From the NCBI RefSeq assembly GCF_012911875.1, contig NZ_JAAXKZ010000009.1, forward strand, positions 1-64,000: a stretch of 64,000 bases of DNA. The letters are read 5' to 3'. This document shows positions 54,045 through 62,716 of this stretch, in pieces (position 1 is the stretch's first letter; each line of letters opens with the position of its first letter). The translations under genes were made by a program, and so were the position numbers. The stretch is from Pseudonocardia bannensis (GTDB taxonomy: Bacteria > Actinomycetota > Actinomycetes > Mycobacteriales > Pseudonocardiaceae). The notes beneath the pieces were generated by a model. That model searched no databases, was not told the origin of the DNA, and worked only from the letters and a program-made list of their open reading frames with translations.

Positions 54045-55120
54045 TGACCGACCATGCCGAGCACGTCCCGGAGATCAGCGCCGACCAGCAGGTCGGCCGG
54101 ATCTTCGGCTGGCGCCGGGGTTTCGACGTCACCTGGCTGCTGGCGATCGGGCTGCGCAGCGGGATCGTGCACACCCTCGCCGCGCACCCCGGGCTGACGG
54201 CCGCGGAGCTGGCCGACCGGCTCGCACTGCACCCGCCCTACACCGCGGCGTGGTGCCGCACGGCGCACGGGTTCGCCGTCCTCGACCTCGACCGGCCGGA
54301 CGGCCCGAGCGGCGGCGCTCCCGGCTACCGGCTCGCGCCGCACCTGGACACGATCCTCACCGACCCGTCCGATCCGCGGTACCTCGCCGGCTACGTGCTG
54401 CTGGGCGCCGAGGTCGCGACCCGCGACTTCGAGGCCACCACGGACGCGATGCGGACCGGCGCCGTGCTGCCGTTCCAGGGCCGCGGCGACGGTTTCGCGC
54501 GGCTGGTCGCCGAGGCCACCCGCGGACTGCAGACGATGACCGCGCACGGGATCCTGCCCAAGCTCCCGGGCGTCGCCGAGGTGCTCGACGCCGGTGGCAC
54601 CGTGCTGGAGGTCGGCTGCGGAACCGGCAACCTGCTCATCGCGATGGCCGGCCGGTTCCCCGGGGCCCGCCTGGTCGGGGTGGACATCGATTCCGACTCC
54701 TTGGCCGCGGCCGCGGAGAAGGTCGCCGCGGCGGGGTACGCCGACCGGGTCTCGGTGCACGCCGGCCGGGTCGCCGACGCCGTGCCCGACGGCGTCGACG
54801 TCGTGGTGCTGGTCGAGGTGCTCCACGAGATCGCCCCGGCCCTGCGCCCCGGGGTGATGGCGGAGGCCGCGGCCGCGCTGCGCCCGGGCGGATGGCTCGT
54901 GATCGTGGACGAGACCTACCCCTCGACGCCGGAGCAGGCACGCGAGCCGGAGTACCGGTTCCCGTTGATGACCGGGTTCGAGGAGCTGCTCTGGGGCAAC
55001 GTGCTCCCGACCCGCGAGGAGCAGGAGGAACTGCTGCGCGGGGCCGGGCTGACCGGGCCGGTCGACCGTCGCCTCGTGGGCGAGGGGTTCACCGTGCTGA
55101 CGACGGCCAAGCCGGCCTGA
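54044..55120 (+). CDS. SAM-dependent methyltransferase
   Basis: Methyltransferase of 358 residues. An N-terminal winged-helix-like region (residues 10-100) is followed by the Rossmann SAM site GTVLEVGCGTGNLLIAMAGRFPGARLVGVDID, then VVVLVEVLHEIA. The ATG overlaps the preceding TGA by 1 nt, so the two are translationally coupled; perhaps the methyltransferase modifies a product of the TPP enzyme. Substrate not known. The gene is followed by a dyad before convergent secDF. Confidence 0.85.
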   Translation: MTDHAEHVPEISADQQVGRIFGWRRGFDVTWLLAIGLRSGIVHTLAAHPGLTAAELADRLALHPPYTAAWCRTAHGFAVLDLDRPDGPSGGAPGYRLAPHLDTILTDPSDPRYLAGYVLLGAEVATRDFEATTDAMRTGAVLPFQGRGDGFARLVAEATRGLQTMTAHGILPKLPGVAEVLDAGGTVLEVGCGTGNLLIAMAGRFPGARLVGVDIDSDSLAAAAEKVAAAGYADRVSVHAGRVADAVPDGVDVVVLVEVLHEIAPALRPGVMAEAAAALRPGGWLVIVDETYPSTPEQAREPEYRFPLMTGFEELLWGNVLPTREEQEELLRGAGLTGPVDRRLVGEGFTVLTTAKPA

Positions 55121-55123
55121 GCG

Positions 55124-55192
55124 GTCCGACCGGCCCACCGCCGAGTTCGACATCAGCCGGTCTCGAGCCGGCGTCGAGCAGCCCGGTCGGAC
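55124..55192. terminator. Dyad between convergent methyltransferase and secDF
   Basis: GTCCGACCGG (55124-55133) and CCGGTCGGAC (55183-55192) form a perfect 10-bp arm pair enclosing a smaller GCCGG/CCGGC hairpin. The location between convergent stops supports a bidirectional terminator, although the loop is long. Confidence 0.45.
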
Positions 55193-55213
55193 TCGGTGGG
55201 CGCGGTGTGGCGG

Positions 55214-57544
55214 TCACACCACCGCGCCGTTGCCCTCCCGCACCCGTGCCGGCTTGCGGTTCGGCCGACCGGCTCCGGGCCACCGCCGGTCGATCAGGAC
55301 GGCCAGTGGCGCGGCCAGCGTGATCGTGGACAGCGTCCCGGCGATCAGGCCGACGAGCAACGCGAAGGCGAGGTCGGTCAGCGCCCCGCCACCGAAGAGC
55401 AGCAGCGCGACCAGCACGAACGCCACACCGGCACCGGTCGCGACGGTCCGCGGCAGCGTCTGGATCACCGCCGCTGCGGCGACCCGGACGAACGGTTCGG
55501 TGCGCCGCTGCCCCCGCATCTCCCGGACCCGGTCGAACACCACCACCGAATCGTTCACCGAGTAGCCGATCGTGGTCAGCGCGGCGGCCAGGAAGATCCC
55601 GTCGACCGGCCGGCCGAACCAGGACATGGCTCCGATCAGCACCGCGGAGTCCGCGACCAGGGCCATCACCGTGGCGGCTCCGAGCCGCCAGTCGAACCGG
55701 ACGGCCAGGTAGACCAGCTGGGCCGCGATGGCCAGCGCCAGCGCGAGCAGAGCCTGCCGGGCCAGTTCCCGGCCGAGGCTCGGCCCGACCAGCTCGTCGC
55801 GGACCGCGGTGATGTCCGCGACCCCCAGCACCCCGGCCACGGCCGCGTCGATCCCGGCCCGTTCGGCCTCGTCGATCGGTGGTGTGCGCACGTCGAGGCC
55901 CGCGTCGGACAGGCTGACCACGGCCCGGTCCTCCCCCGCGTCCGCCAGCGCCGTGCGGACGAGCTCCGGATCCAGATCGGCCGGTACCTGCTCGTAGGAG
56001 AGCAGCCGCCCGCCGGTGAACTCGATGCCCAGGTCCAGTCCACGCACCAGCGGCCCGGCGAGGCCGAGCACGGCCACGGCCGCCGAGATCGCCACCCAGC
56101 GGGCCGGCAGCCGGTACAGCGCGTCCGGCAGCCCGGGTCGCGCGTTCAGCGCCCGCCGCACCCGCCCCGGACCGTCGAGCCCCGACCAGCGGGGACGGCG
56201 CGACAGCGGACCCGACGTGACCAGCAGGCGCAGCAGCACGCCCGTCAGCACCAGGGCGCTGAACAGTGACACCACGACACCGACGGCCAGTGTGACCCCG
56301 AAGCCGCGGACCGGTCCGGCGGCGAGCCAGACCAGCAGCCCGGCGGCGATGAGGGTGGTGGCGCCCGCGTCCGCGATCGCGGAGAACGCCCCGCGGAACC
56401 CGCCGTCGACGACGCGGCGCAGCCGGCCCTCGCGGCCCTTCTTCGTCGACGGTTGCGCGGCCCAGTCCTCGCGGGCGCGTTCGAAGACGAGCACGTTCGC
56501 GTCGACCGCCATGCCGACGGCCAGCACGAAGCCCGCCAGGCCCGGCAGGGTCACGGTGGCGCCGAGGCCGAGCAGCGCCGCCGCGGAGATCAGGCCGTAG
56601 CCGGCCAGGGCGAGCAGCGCGACCGCGCCGGCGGCCTTGTACATGATCAGCAGGAACACGCCGGTGGCGGCCGCGCCGAGGGCGACCGCCTGGACGCTCG
56701 CCTCGATGGCGGCGGCGCCGAGCGTCGGGCCGACGGTCCGCTGCTCGATGATCTCGACCGGGACCGGCAGCGACCCGCCGCGGATCAGGATGGCCAGCTC
56801 ACGGGCCTCGTCGGCGGAGAACTGGCCGGTGATCTGGGTGCGGCCGCCCGGGATCCCGGCCCCGCACGAGATCGTCTCGACCATCCCCGGGGACGAGATG
56901 ACGGTCCCGTCCAGCACGATCGCGACCCGCCGGGCGGGGTCCCCCGGCGCGGCACACGCGGCCTGCGCGGTGACCTGCTGCCAGGTCGGCGCGGCATCGG
57001 AGGAGAAGGTGATGTCCACGAACGAGCCGGGTCCGGCCATCGGGTCCCGGCCCGGAGTGGCGTCGGTGATGCCGGCGCCGGTCAGCGCCGCCGGGGCGAG
57101 CTGCAGCAGGTTCCCCGCCTCGTCGGGCAGCTCGTTCGCCGCCGGGGGTGGCGAGCCCGGCATCAGCGCCGGGTCCGGGCGCGCCGACTGGACGGGGTGG
57201 ATGGTCAGCTGCGCGGTGCGGCCGAGCACCTCGGCCGCCTCGGCCGGATCGGTGACGCCGGGCAGCTCGACGACGATCCGGTCGTCGCCGGCGCGGACCA
57301 GAACCGGCTCGGCGACACCGAGGCTGTCGACCCGTCCGCGCAGCACCTCGAGCGTCGCGTCGGTGTCCTCGACGGTGGCCGGGTTGGCCTCGTCCCCGGC
57401 CTGCAGGGTGAACTGGGTCCCGCCCCGGAGGTCGAGACCCAGGCGCGGGTCGATGGTGAACAGGGCAGCGGCGGCGGCACCGAGCACGAGCAGGCACAGC
57501 AGTGCCCGGGACGCGACGGCACGCCACGGCGATTCGCGTGACAC
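55214..57544 (-). CDS. secDF: Fused protein-export membrane protein SecDF
   Basis: Single-chain SecD-SecF of 776 residues with about 12 membrane helices. SecD motifs: LGLDLRGGTQFTL near the start, a periplasmic P1 region, and FVLAVGMAVDANVLVFERAREDW in helix D4. SecF motifs: DLGIEFTGGRLL and TIGYSVNDSVVVFDRVREM. It uses the proton-motive force to pull exported proteins. Most actinobacteria have separate secD and secF next to yajC; this fusion stands alone and is probably an extra copy. GTG 57544 has GAGGAAA upstream. The C-terminal tail is basic. Confidence 0.9.
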   Translation of the reverse strand: MSRESPWRAVASRALLCLLVLGAAAAALFTIDPRLGLDLRGGTQFTLQAGDEANPATVEDTDATLEVLRGRVDSLGVAEPVLVRAGDDRIVVELPGVTDPAEAAEVLGRTAQLTIHPVQSARPDPALMPGSPPPAANELPDEAGNLLQLAPAALTGAGITDATPGRDPMAGPGSFVDITFSSDAAPTWQQVTAQAACAAPGDPARRVAIVLDGTVISSPGMVETISCGAGIPGGRTQITGQFSADEARELAILIRGGSLPVPVEIIEQRTVGPTLGAAAIEASVQAVALGAAATGVFLLIMYKAAGAVALLALAGYGLISAAALLGLGATVTLPGLAGFVLAVGMAVDANVLVFERAREDWAAQPSTKKGREGRLRRVVDGGFRGAFSAIADAGATTLIAAGLLVWLAAGPVRGFGVTLAVGVVVSLFSALVLTGVLLRLLVTSGPLSRRPRWSGLDGPGRVRRALNARPGLPDALYRLPARWVAISAAVAVLGLAGPLVRGLDLGIEFTGGRLLSYEQVPADLDPELVRTALADAGEDRAVVSLSDAGLDVRTPPIDEAERAGIDAAVAGVLGVADITAVRDELVGPSLGRELARQALLALALAIAAQLVYLAVRFDWRLGAATVMALVADSAVLIGAMSWFGRPVDGIFLAAALTTIGYSVNDSVVVFDRVREMRGQRRTEPFVRVAAAAVIQTLPRTVATGAGVAFVLVALLLFGGGALTDLAFALLVGLIAGTLSTITLAAPLAVLIDRRWPGAGRPNRKPARVREGNGAVV

Positions 57545-57694
57545 AGGGGTTTCCTCAGAGGGGTGCGGGGCTCCGGTTCGGAGCGGGCGAACGGCGAGCG
57601 ACCGGCGTCACGGTGTTGGGAGAAGGCGATCGAACGAGGACCGACCGTCGGTCAGGGAGTCGACCGGGGTGATCGGGCACCGCCGCCGGAGGTG

Positions 57695-58129
57695 TTAGAA
57701 GCCGGCCGCGACCGGGGGCGCCCGGCCCCGGCGGGCGGTACCGCGGAACGAACCGCGGTGGCCCGGGCGGGCGACGGCCACCACCCCGAGGGGCACCAGA
57801 CAGGCCGGTACGGCCGCGACCGCGAGCACCACGAGCAGCGGCAGCAGCACGACCGCGCGGGGCTCGGGGGACGGCACCGACCGCAGCTTGCTGCGCTCGC
57901 CCAGGGCCGTGGCCAGCGTCCGGACCGGTGTCGCCACGCCGGCGAACGGGGTGGGCTCCCGCTCCGCCGGGGCGGTCGCCGTCGTCGTCGGGACCGGGTC
58001 CGAGATCCGCGCCGGCGGCAGCGCGGCGAGCACGAGGAGCAGCAGCGTGGCCAGGGCGATCGGCGCCATCCGACGGGCGCCGCGCAACCGCCCGTACGGC
58101 GGCCCGGCACCGAGCCCGATCCGTCGCAT
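57695..58129 (-). CDS. Hypothetical two-helix membrane protein
   Basis: Protein of 144 residues, MRRIGLGAGPPYGRLRGARRMAPIALATLLLLVLAALPP then a Thr/Pro/Ala linker and a second segment AVVLLPLLVVLAVAAVPACLVPLGVVAV. GGGAGGGCGG lies just before ATG 58129. No family recognised. Upstream of secDF on the same strand with 150 bp between. Confidence 0.55.
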   Translation of the reverse strand: MRRIGLGAGPPYGRLRGARRMAPIALATLLLLVLAALPPARISDPVPTTTATAPAEREPTPFAGVATPVRTLATALGERSKLRSVPSPEPRAVVLLPLLVVLAVAAVPACLVPLGVVAVARPGHRGSFRGTARRGRAPPVAAGF

Positions 58130-58387
58130 CCGCCCTCCCGGCCGCGACCCTACCGACCGCCGGTAACGCCCCGAGCTCGCTGGACCGTTCGGCGGTCGAG
58201 ATGCTCGGGCGGACGGGTGATTTGCACATCCACCGTGCGCGCTACCTCCCTCGTCGGCGCACACCGTCCGTTCATCGCGAATGATCGGCGCTTCGGCGCG
58301 AGATAGGCCGTTCGACGGCGGTGCTCATTGCCTAAACCGCCCTACAGTGGTGTTCGGCGTAACACAGAGCTTCCGGTTGGGTGCGCA

Positions 58388-59356
58388 GTGGTCAGATCGA
58401 CGGAGGAGATGACACCCGGCGATCACGTGTGCGCGTTCCCGGTCAGCGACGAGCAGCTCTGGGAGATCTCGGCCGAGTTCGTGGCCGCCGGTCTCGCCCG
58501 CAACGAGCAGGTCTACTACTTCGACGACGGCACCGCGAGCTCGGTGCTCGGCAGGCTCGCCGACGACCGGGTGCCGCTCGCGCAGCCGTTGCGCACCGGT
58601 CAGCTGGCGATCGTGCCGTCCGATGTGACCCGGCAGGTGTTCCGCACCCCGGTCGCCGCGGTCCAGCAGATGTTCGCGGAGCGGATCGAGGCGTCCGTCG
58701 CCGAGGGATACGCCGGATTGCGGATAACCGGACAGATGAGCTACGGCGCCGCCCGCCCCGTCGGCATCGGACTGACCGAGTACGACGCCGGCCTGGACGC
58801 CGTCGTCCGGGGCCGGCCGGCCATCGCGCTGTGCCTCTACGACCGGCGCCGCTACACCGATGCGCAGATCGAGGAGATGCGCGACGTGCATCGGGACGAA
58901 CTCAGCGCCCCGAGCGCCTACGACGACGGCCTGCTGCGCATCACCCGCACCGGGCTCACCACCGCGCGGATGGCGGGCGAGGTCGACCACAGCAACCGTC
59001 CGATGATCACCCGGTTGCTGGAGACCACCCTCGACGACGCCCTGCGCTCGCATTCCGCGTCCACGGACATCGAGCTCAACCTGGCGTCCCTGCGCTTCAT
59101 GGACGTGGCCGGAGCGGTGAGCCTGGTGCACGCCGCGGAGGCCTTCCCCAGCACGCACCGGCTGGTGCTGACCGGGGTACGGCCCCGGATCGTGCGGGTG
59201 CTCGACCGCTGCGGCGCCCCGTTCGCCGCCCAGCTGTCCGTCCGGGAGTTCGAACCGGAACGCGACCGTCTGCCCCTCGTGATCACCGCCGACACCCGCG
59301 ACGACGTGCTGGTCGATGCCTTCGGCAGCACGGAACCGCTGCGGGAAGCGCGATGA
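58388..59356 (+). CDS. MEDS-STAS sensor (anti-anti-sigma type)
   Basis: Protein of 322 residues. The N-terminal MEDS (DcmR-like sensory) domain shows GDHVCAFPVSDEQLWEISAEFVAAGLARNEQVYYFDD and YDRRRYTDAQIEEMRDVHRD; the C-terminal STAS domain includes DIELNLASLRFMDVAGAVSLVHAAEAF. MEDS domains sense small ligands; STAS is the antagonist partner of anti-sigma kinases. GTG 58388 gives the family start; an upstream ATG (58328) would add 20 residues. It overlaps the next gene by 4 nt. Confidence 0.8.
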   Translation: MVRSTEEMTPGDHVCAFPVSDEQLWEISAEFVAAGLARNEQVYYFDDGTASSVLGRLADDRVPLAQPLRTGQLAIVPSDVTRQVFRTPVAAVQQMFAERIEASVAEGYAGLRITGQMSYGAARPVGIGLTEYDAGLDAVVRGRPAIALCLYDRRRYTDAQIEEMRDVHRDELSAPSAYDDGLLRITRTGLTTARMAGEVDHSNRPMITRLLETTLDDALRSHSASTDIELNLASLRFMDVAGAVSLVHAAEAFPSTHRLVLTGVRPRIVRVLDRCGAPFAAQLSVREFEPERDRLPLVITADTRDDVLVDAFGSTEPLREAR

Positions 59357-60309
59357 GGGTCGAGACGACCCGGGTCGCGACGCCGGTCCGGCTGCGGCAC
59401 GCGGTGGGGTTCCACTCGTCCACCGACGATCTGGTGGGTCAGATGGTGCCGCTGGTCACCGCGGCCCTGGACCGGGGCGAGCCGGTCGCCCTGGCCGTCG
59501 GCCCGACCACCGAGCGGGCCCTGCACGACGCCCTCGGCGGCTCGGCCGGTCTGATCGGGCTGTCCGAACCAGACACGGTCACGCGCGGGTCCGGGCAGAC
59601 CATGGCGGCCCGCCGGGCCCGGGAGCTGCGTGAACTGACCGCCGGCGCCGTCCCCGTCACCGTCGTCTCGGAGCACAACAGCCGCCTCGACGGCTTCGAC
59701 GGCCGCTACTGGACCGAGTGGGACGCGGCGGTGAACGTGGCGATGGGCGAGCTCCCGGTCAGCCTCATCTGCTTCTACCCGGAGCTGCCACTGCACCTGG
59801 AGATCCTCGACGGCGCGCGGCGCAACCACCCGCTCGTGCTCGCCGGGGGCGAGCTCCGGCACAACCCCGAACACCGGTGCCCGCGTGACGTGCTGCGCTC
59901 CACCCCCGCCGCCGCCCCGATGCTGCTCGGTCCCCCGGACCGGGCCCTCACCTACACGGCGTGGCAGCTCCACGAGGTGCGCCGCGCGGTGGAGCACCTG
60001 GTCACGGAGGCCGGATCCTTCGAAGAGAGCCGGATCGAGGACATCGTGCTCGCGGTGAACGAGGTGGCGACCAACGCGGTCGAACACGGCACCAGCGAGG
60101 CGCAGATCGCACTGTGGATCTGCGAGGAGGGGCTGGTCTGCGAGGTGCACGACGGGGGCGACCTGACCGAGCCGCTGCCCGGGCTGTGCGCGCCGCACCC
60201 GTCCGATCCCCGTGGGCGCGGCGTGTGGATCGCACGCCAGTTGTGCGACGTGCTCCACGTCTGGCGCAATGCCGACGGCACCCACGTCCGAATGCATGCA
60301 GCCTCGTGA
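59353..60309 (+). CDS. MEDS-HATPase anti-sigma factor (RsbA-like)
   Basis: Protein of 318 residues: N-terminal MEDS domain (VRLRHAVGFHSSTDDLVGQMVPLV...), then a GHKL/HATPase_c_2 kinase domain with the N-box IEDIVLAVNEVATNAVEHG and the G boxes EVHDGGDL and DPRGRGVWIARQL. Annotators call this an RsbA-family anti-sigma factor. ATG 59353 overlaps the preceding stop, so the sensor and kinase are co-translated and probably act as a ligand-controlled pair. Confidence 0.82.
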   Translation: MRVETTRVATPVRLRHAVGFHSSTDDLVGQMVPLVTAALDRGEPVALAVGPTTERALHDALGGSAGLIGLSEPDTVTRGSGQTMAARRARELRELTAGAVPVTVVSEHNSRLDGFDGRYWTEWDAAVNVAMGELPVSLICFYPELPLHLEILDGARRNHPLVLAGGELRHNPEHRCPRDVLRSTPAAAPMLLGPPDRALTYTAWQLHEVRRAVEHLVTEAGSFEESRIEDIVLAVNEVATNAVEHGTSEAQIALWICEEGLVCEVHDGGDLTEPLPGLCAPHPSDPRGRGVWIARQLCDVLHVWRNADGTHVRMHAAS

Positions 60310-60472
60310 GTTAATATCGACACAGCGTCACCCGGTCAGCCGTGCGTGCGGCGGAACAGTGACGAAACAGCCCCTTGGCAAGCCGTGTGCGGCGGAGAAC
60401 ACTCGCTGGCGGACTCGGGCCCATGAGGCTTGCTGACGAGTCAATAGCGATCCACCACCTGCGGGGACACCC

Positions 60473-61327
60473 ATGCCTGACGATCAGCGACGATCTCGCA
60501 CGCCAGGGCCACTGCATCGAGTAACGGTGCTGGGCTCCTTCACGCTCGTCCGGGACGGCACCACCGTGCCGCTGGCCGTGGACGCCCGGCGAGTGGTCGC
60601 CTACCTGGCGGTGCACCCCCGACCGCAGCCCCGGGCCGCGCTGGCCGCCGATCTGTGGCCGGGCACCCCCTCCGATGCCGCATCCCGGCTGCTGGACGAG
60701 GCCGTCGAGGCGATCGGCGTGCCGGGTCTGCTCGCCGACGAGCTCGACGGCCAGCTGGCCCTGGGGTCCGATGTCCAGGTCGATCTCGCCGAGGCGATGG
60801 CGCTGGTCCGCGCACTGCCCGAGCATCCTGCACCCGGGCCGTCCGAGGTCGGCCTGCTGCGTGCCGACATCCTGCCCTCCTGGACCTCGTCGTGGATCGC
60901 CGTGGAGCGTGAGCGGTTCAGGCAGTTGCGGCTGTACGCCCTCGAGGAGCTGAGCCTGCGGCTGATCGCCGCCGCCCGGCACGACGACGCGATCAGGATC
61001 GCGCAGATCGCGGTCGCGGCCGCACCGAGCCGGGAGAGCGCCCGCCGTGCGCTCATCGAGGCGCACCTCGCGCAAGGCAACATCGCCGCGGCCGTGGCCG
61101 AGTACGACGAGTACCGGGAGCTGCTGCGGTCCAGCGTGGGCGGTCCGGTCGCGACCGCGTTGGACACCGTCCTGCCGCCTTCCCCGGCGTGGCCGGCCGT
61201 GCGCGGTTTCCGCCGACCGGTGCAACGTTCGGCGGTGGCCCTGCCCGGGCTGCGGTCCATCCGCAACGCCCCCACCGCGGCGCGGCGGCTGGTGACCGGC
61301 GGCTCGATCACCGGGCCGGGCCGCTGA
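60473..61327 (+). CDS. AfsR/SARP-type BTAD regulator
   Basis: Transcriptional activator of 284 residues: a winged-helix region (VTVLGSFTLVRDGTTVPLAVDARRVVAYLAVHP) and a TPR-like BTAD domain (WIAVERERFRQLRLYALEELSLRLI, AQIAVAAAPSRESARRALIEAHLAQGNIAAAVAEYDEYRELL). No ATPase domain, so it is a small SARP. The C-terminal 60 residues are basic. The upstream gap (60310-60472) shows no dyad I can defend. It likely acts on this cluster or on secondary metabolism. Confidence 0.8.
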   Translation: MPDDQRRSRTPGPLHRVTVLGSFTLVRDGTTVPLAVDARRVVAYLAVHPRPQPRAALAADLWPGTPSDAASRLLDEAVEAIGVPGLLADELDGQLALGSDVQVDLAEAMALVRALPEHPAPGPSEVGLLRADILPSWTSSWIAVERERFRQLRLYALEELSLRLIAAARHDDAIRIAQIAVAAAPSRESARRALIEAHLAQGNIAAAVAEYDEYRELLRSSVGGPVATALDTVLPPSPAWPAVRGFRRPVQRSAVALPGLRSIRNAPTAARRLVTGGSITGPGR

Positions 61328-61355
61328 CCCGCTGCTCCACAGCTACGTTCCCGGG

Positions 61356-61382
61356 GCCCGGTGGCCGATTCGGCCGCCGGGC
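61356..61382. terminator. Strong hairpin between convergent genes
   Basis: GCCCGGTGGCCGA (61356-61368) pairs with TCGGCCGCCGGGC (61370-61382), 12 of 13 positions. It lies between the BTAD gene and the convergent membrane protein. A T-rich run CTCTCGTGTGT follows. A bidirectional terminator is likely. Confidence 0.65.
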
Positions 61383-61412
61383 TCTCGTGTGTCCGGAGCC
61401 GTGTTCCGGGGG

Positions 61413-61676
61413 TCACCGGTTCCGATGGTCGCCCCGACGGCGCAGTACCCACGTGATGTCGACGAGGGCGAAGACCGCGAGGACGGCGAGGACGACACCG
61501 AAGAAAGGGAGCCCCCAGGAGAATGCGAACCCGGCGGCCGTGACCAGCGTCGCCGCCGTCGCGGCGGCGAGCCAGATCCGCAGGGTCAGCATGCGACGCT
61601 CCTCGTCCGGTCCGGAGGGGCCCGCGTGGGATGCGGGACGGGGGACGGCGGCCATGGGTGCCACGTACCCGATCAT
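61413..61676 (-). CDS. Small membrane protein
   Basis: Eighty-seven residues. Two hydrophobic segments, LRIWLAAATAATLVTAAGFAFSWGLPF and FGVVLAVLAVFALVDITWVL, follow a 28-residue soluble start; the tail is RRRGDHRNR. No family recognised with confidence. ATG 61676 and ATG 61655 are both possible. Same strand as the RsbW-like gene, 19 nt downstream of it. Confidence 0.5.
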   Translation of the reverse strand: MIGYVAPMAAVPRPASHAGPSGPDEERRMLTLRIWLAAATAATLVTAAGFAFSWGLPFFGVVLAVLAVFALVDITWVLRRRGDHRNR

Positions 61677-61695
61677 CGGTCCGGCGAACCGCCGG

Positions 61696-62190
61696 CTATC
61701 CGGCGAGCGCGATCTCGAAGCATGCCTGGGTGCCCACGCCGGTCGCGGAGATGACGACGTTCTCGGCGAGCTGGTGGATGAGCGCCAGCCCGCGGCCGCG
61801 GTAGCCGGTGGCCACCGGCGCCGGGCGCCAGCGCCCGTGGTCGGCGACCCGGGCGGCGATCACGGGATGAGGATTCGTACTGCCCCGGGGCCGCACCTCG
61901 AGATCGATCTCGAGCAGCCCGGGCGCCCGCCCGCGGTAGGCGTGTTCGATGCTGTTCGCCGCGGCCTCTCCGACCGCCAGCTGCAGGTCGACGAGGACGT
62001 CGGCCGGAACGCCGATGTCCTCGGCCCAGTCGCTGATCGACGCCCGTATGTGGGTCAGCTCGCGAGGGTCTGCCCGGTGCCGCAACCGCAGGGATCGGGT
62101 GCCGCCGATGTCGACGCATGTCCGGTCGCGTGCGTCTCGGTGTTCTTCCGGGCCGTACCGGCTCACGGCGGTGGCCTCCCAGAACCGCAC
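61696..62190 (-). CDS. RsbW-like anti-sigma serine kinase
   Basis: GHKL-type kinase of 164 residues. The N-box is LQLAVGEAAANSIEHAY, the G1 box VADHGRW and G2 GYRGRGLALIHQLAE, a complete ATP lid region. Such kinases hold sigma factors or phosphorylate STAS partners. GTG 62190 is preceded by GGGGGGAT; an in-frame GTG at 62208 also exists. It is convergent with DUF4235 and close to the MEDS pair. Confidence 0.82.
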   Translation of the reverse strand: MRFWEATAVSRYGPEEHRDARDRTCVDIGGTRSLRLRHRADPRELTHIRASISDWAEDIGVPADVLVDLQLAVGEAAANSIEHAYRGRAPGLLEIDLEVRPRGSTNPHPVIAARVADHGRWRPAPVATGYRGRGLALIHQLAENVVISATGVGTQACFEIALAG

Positions 62191-62317
62191 ATCATCCCCC
62201 CGTTCCACTCAGAGCCCGATGCCGGCAGATATCCCGATCGTGGTGGCGGCCAAACACGCCGCGCCCGCCGGATCACGGGACCGTGTCGATCGAGAGTCCG
62301 TTGGGTACGTGCCCGTC

Positions 62318-62647
62318 ATGGGTGTTGGGAAGAAGAAGGCTCGTGACGGCGAGATGACCGGCCCGCTGAAGATCGCCTACAAGCCGGTCGGCCTGCTGTC
62401 CGGGGTGGTCGGCGGGATCCTGGCGAGCCAGGTCTTCGCGCTGATCTGGAAGCAGGTCTCGGATGAGGACGAGACGCCGGCTCCACTGTCGGAGGACTAC
62501 AGCACCCGCGAGGTGTTGTTCGCCGCGGCGCTGCAGGGCGCGGTGTTCGGGCTGATCAAGGCCGCGGTCGACCGGTACGGCATGAAGTGGTTCCGGCGGT
62601 TCATGGACAAGCCGCGACCGCCGTCGTCCGCGGTGGTGACGCCGTAG
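62318..62647 (+). CDS. DUF4235 membrane protein
   Basis: Protein of 109 residues: MGVGKKKARDGEMTGPLKIAYKPVGLLSGVVGGILASQVFALIWKQVSDEDETP, then REVLFAAALQGAVFGLIKAAVDRYG. The IAYKPVGLLSGVVGG and two hydrophobic stretches match the DUF4235 family, common in actinomycetes. Function unknown. ATG 62318 lacks a strong ribosome site; ATG 62354 is an alternative. Ends before a long hairpin. Confidence 0.78.
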   Translation: MGVGKKKARDGEMTGPLKIAYKPVGLLSGVVGGILASQVFALIWKQVSDEDETPAPLSEDYSTREVLFAAALQGAVFGLIKAAVDRYGMKWFRRFMDKPRPPSSAVVTP

Positions 62648-62652
62648 AGGCC

Positions 62653-62707
62653 GGATGCCGGGCCACCGCTGCCGGATCGCGCTCGCGGCAGCGGGGGCCT
62701 GGCATCC
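62653..62707. terminator. Long cruciform terminator before enoyl-CoA hydratase
   Basis: GGATGCCGGGCC (62653-62664) pairs with GGCCTGGCATCC (62696-62707) at 11 of 12 positions, and inside it GCTGCCG pairs with CGGCAGC. It separates convergent DUF4235 and enoyl-CoA hydratase genes. Probable bidirectional terminator. Confidence 0.6.
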
Positions 62708-62716
62708 GCCGCGGCG

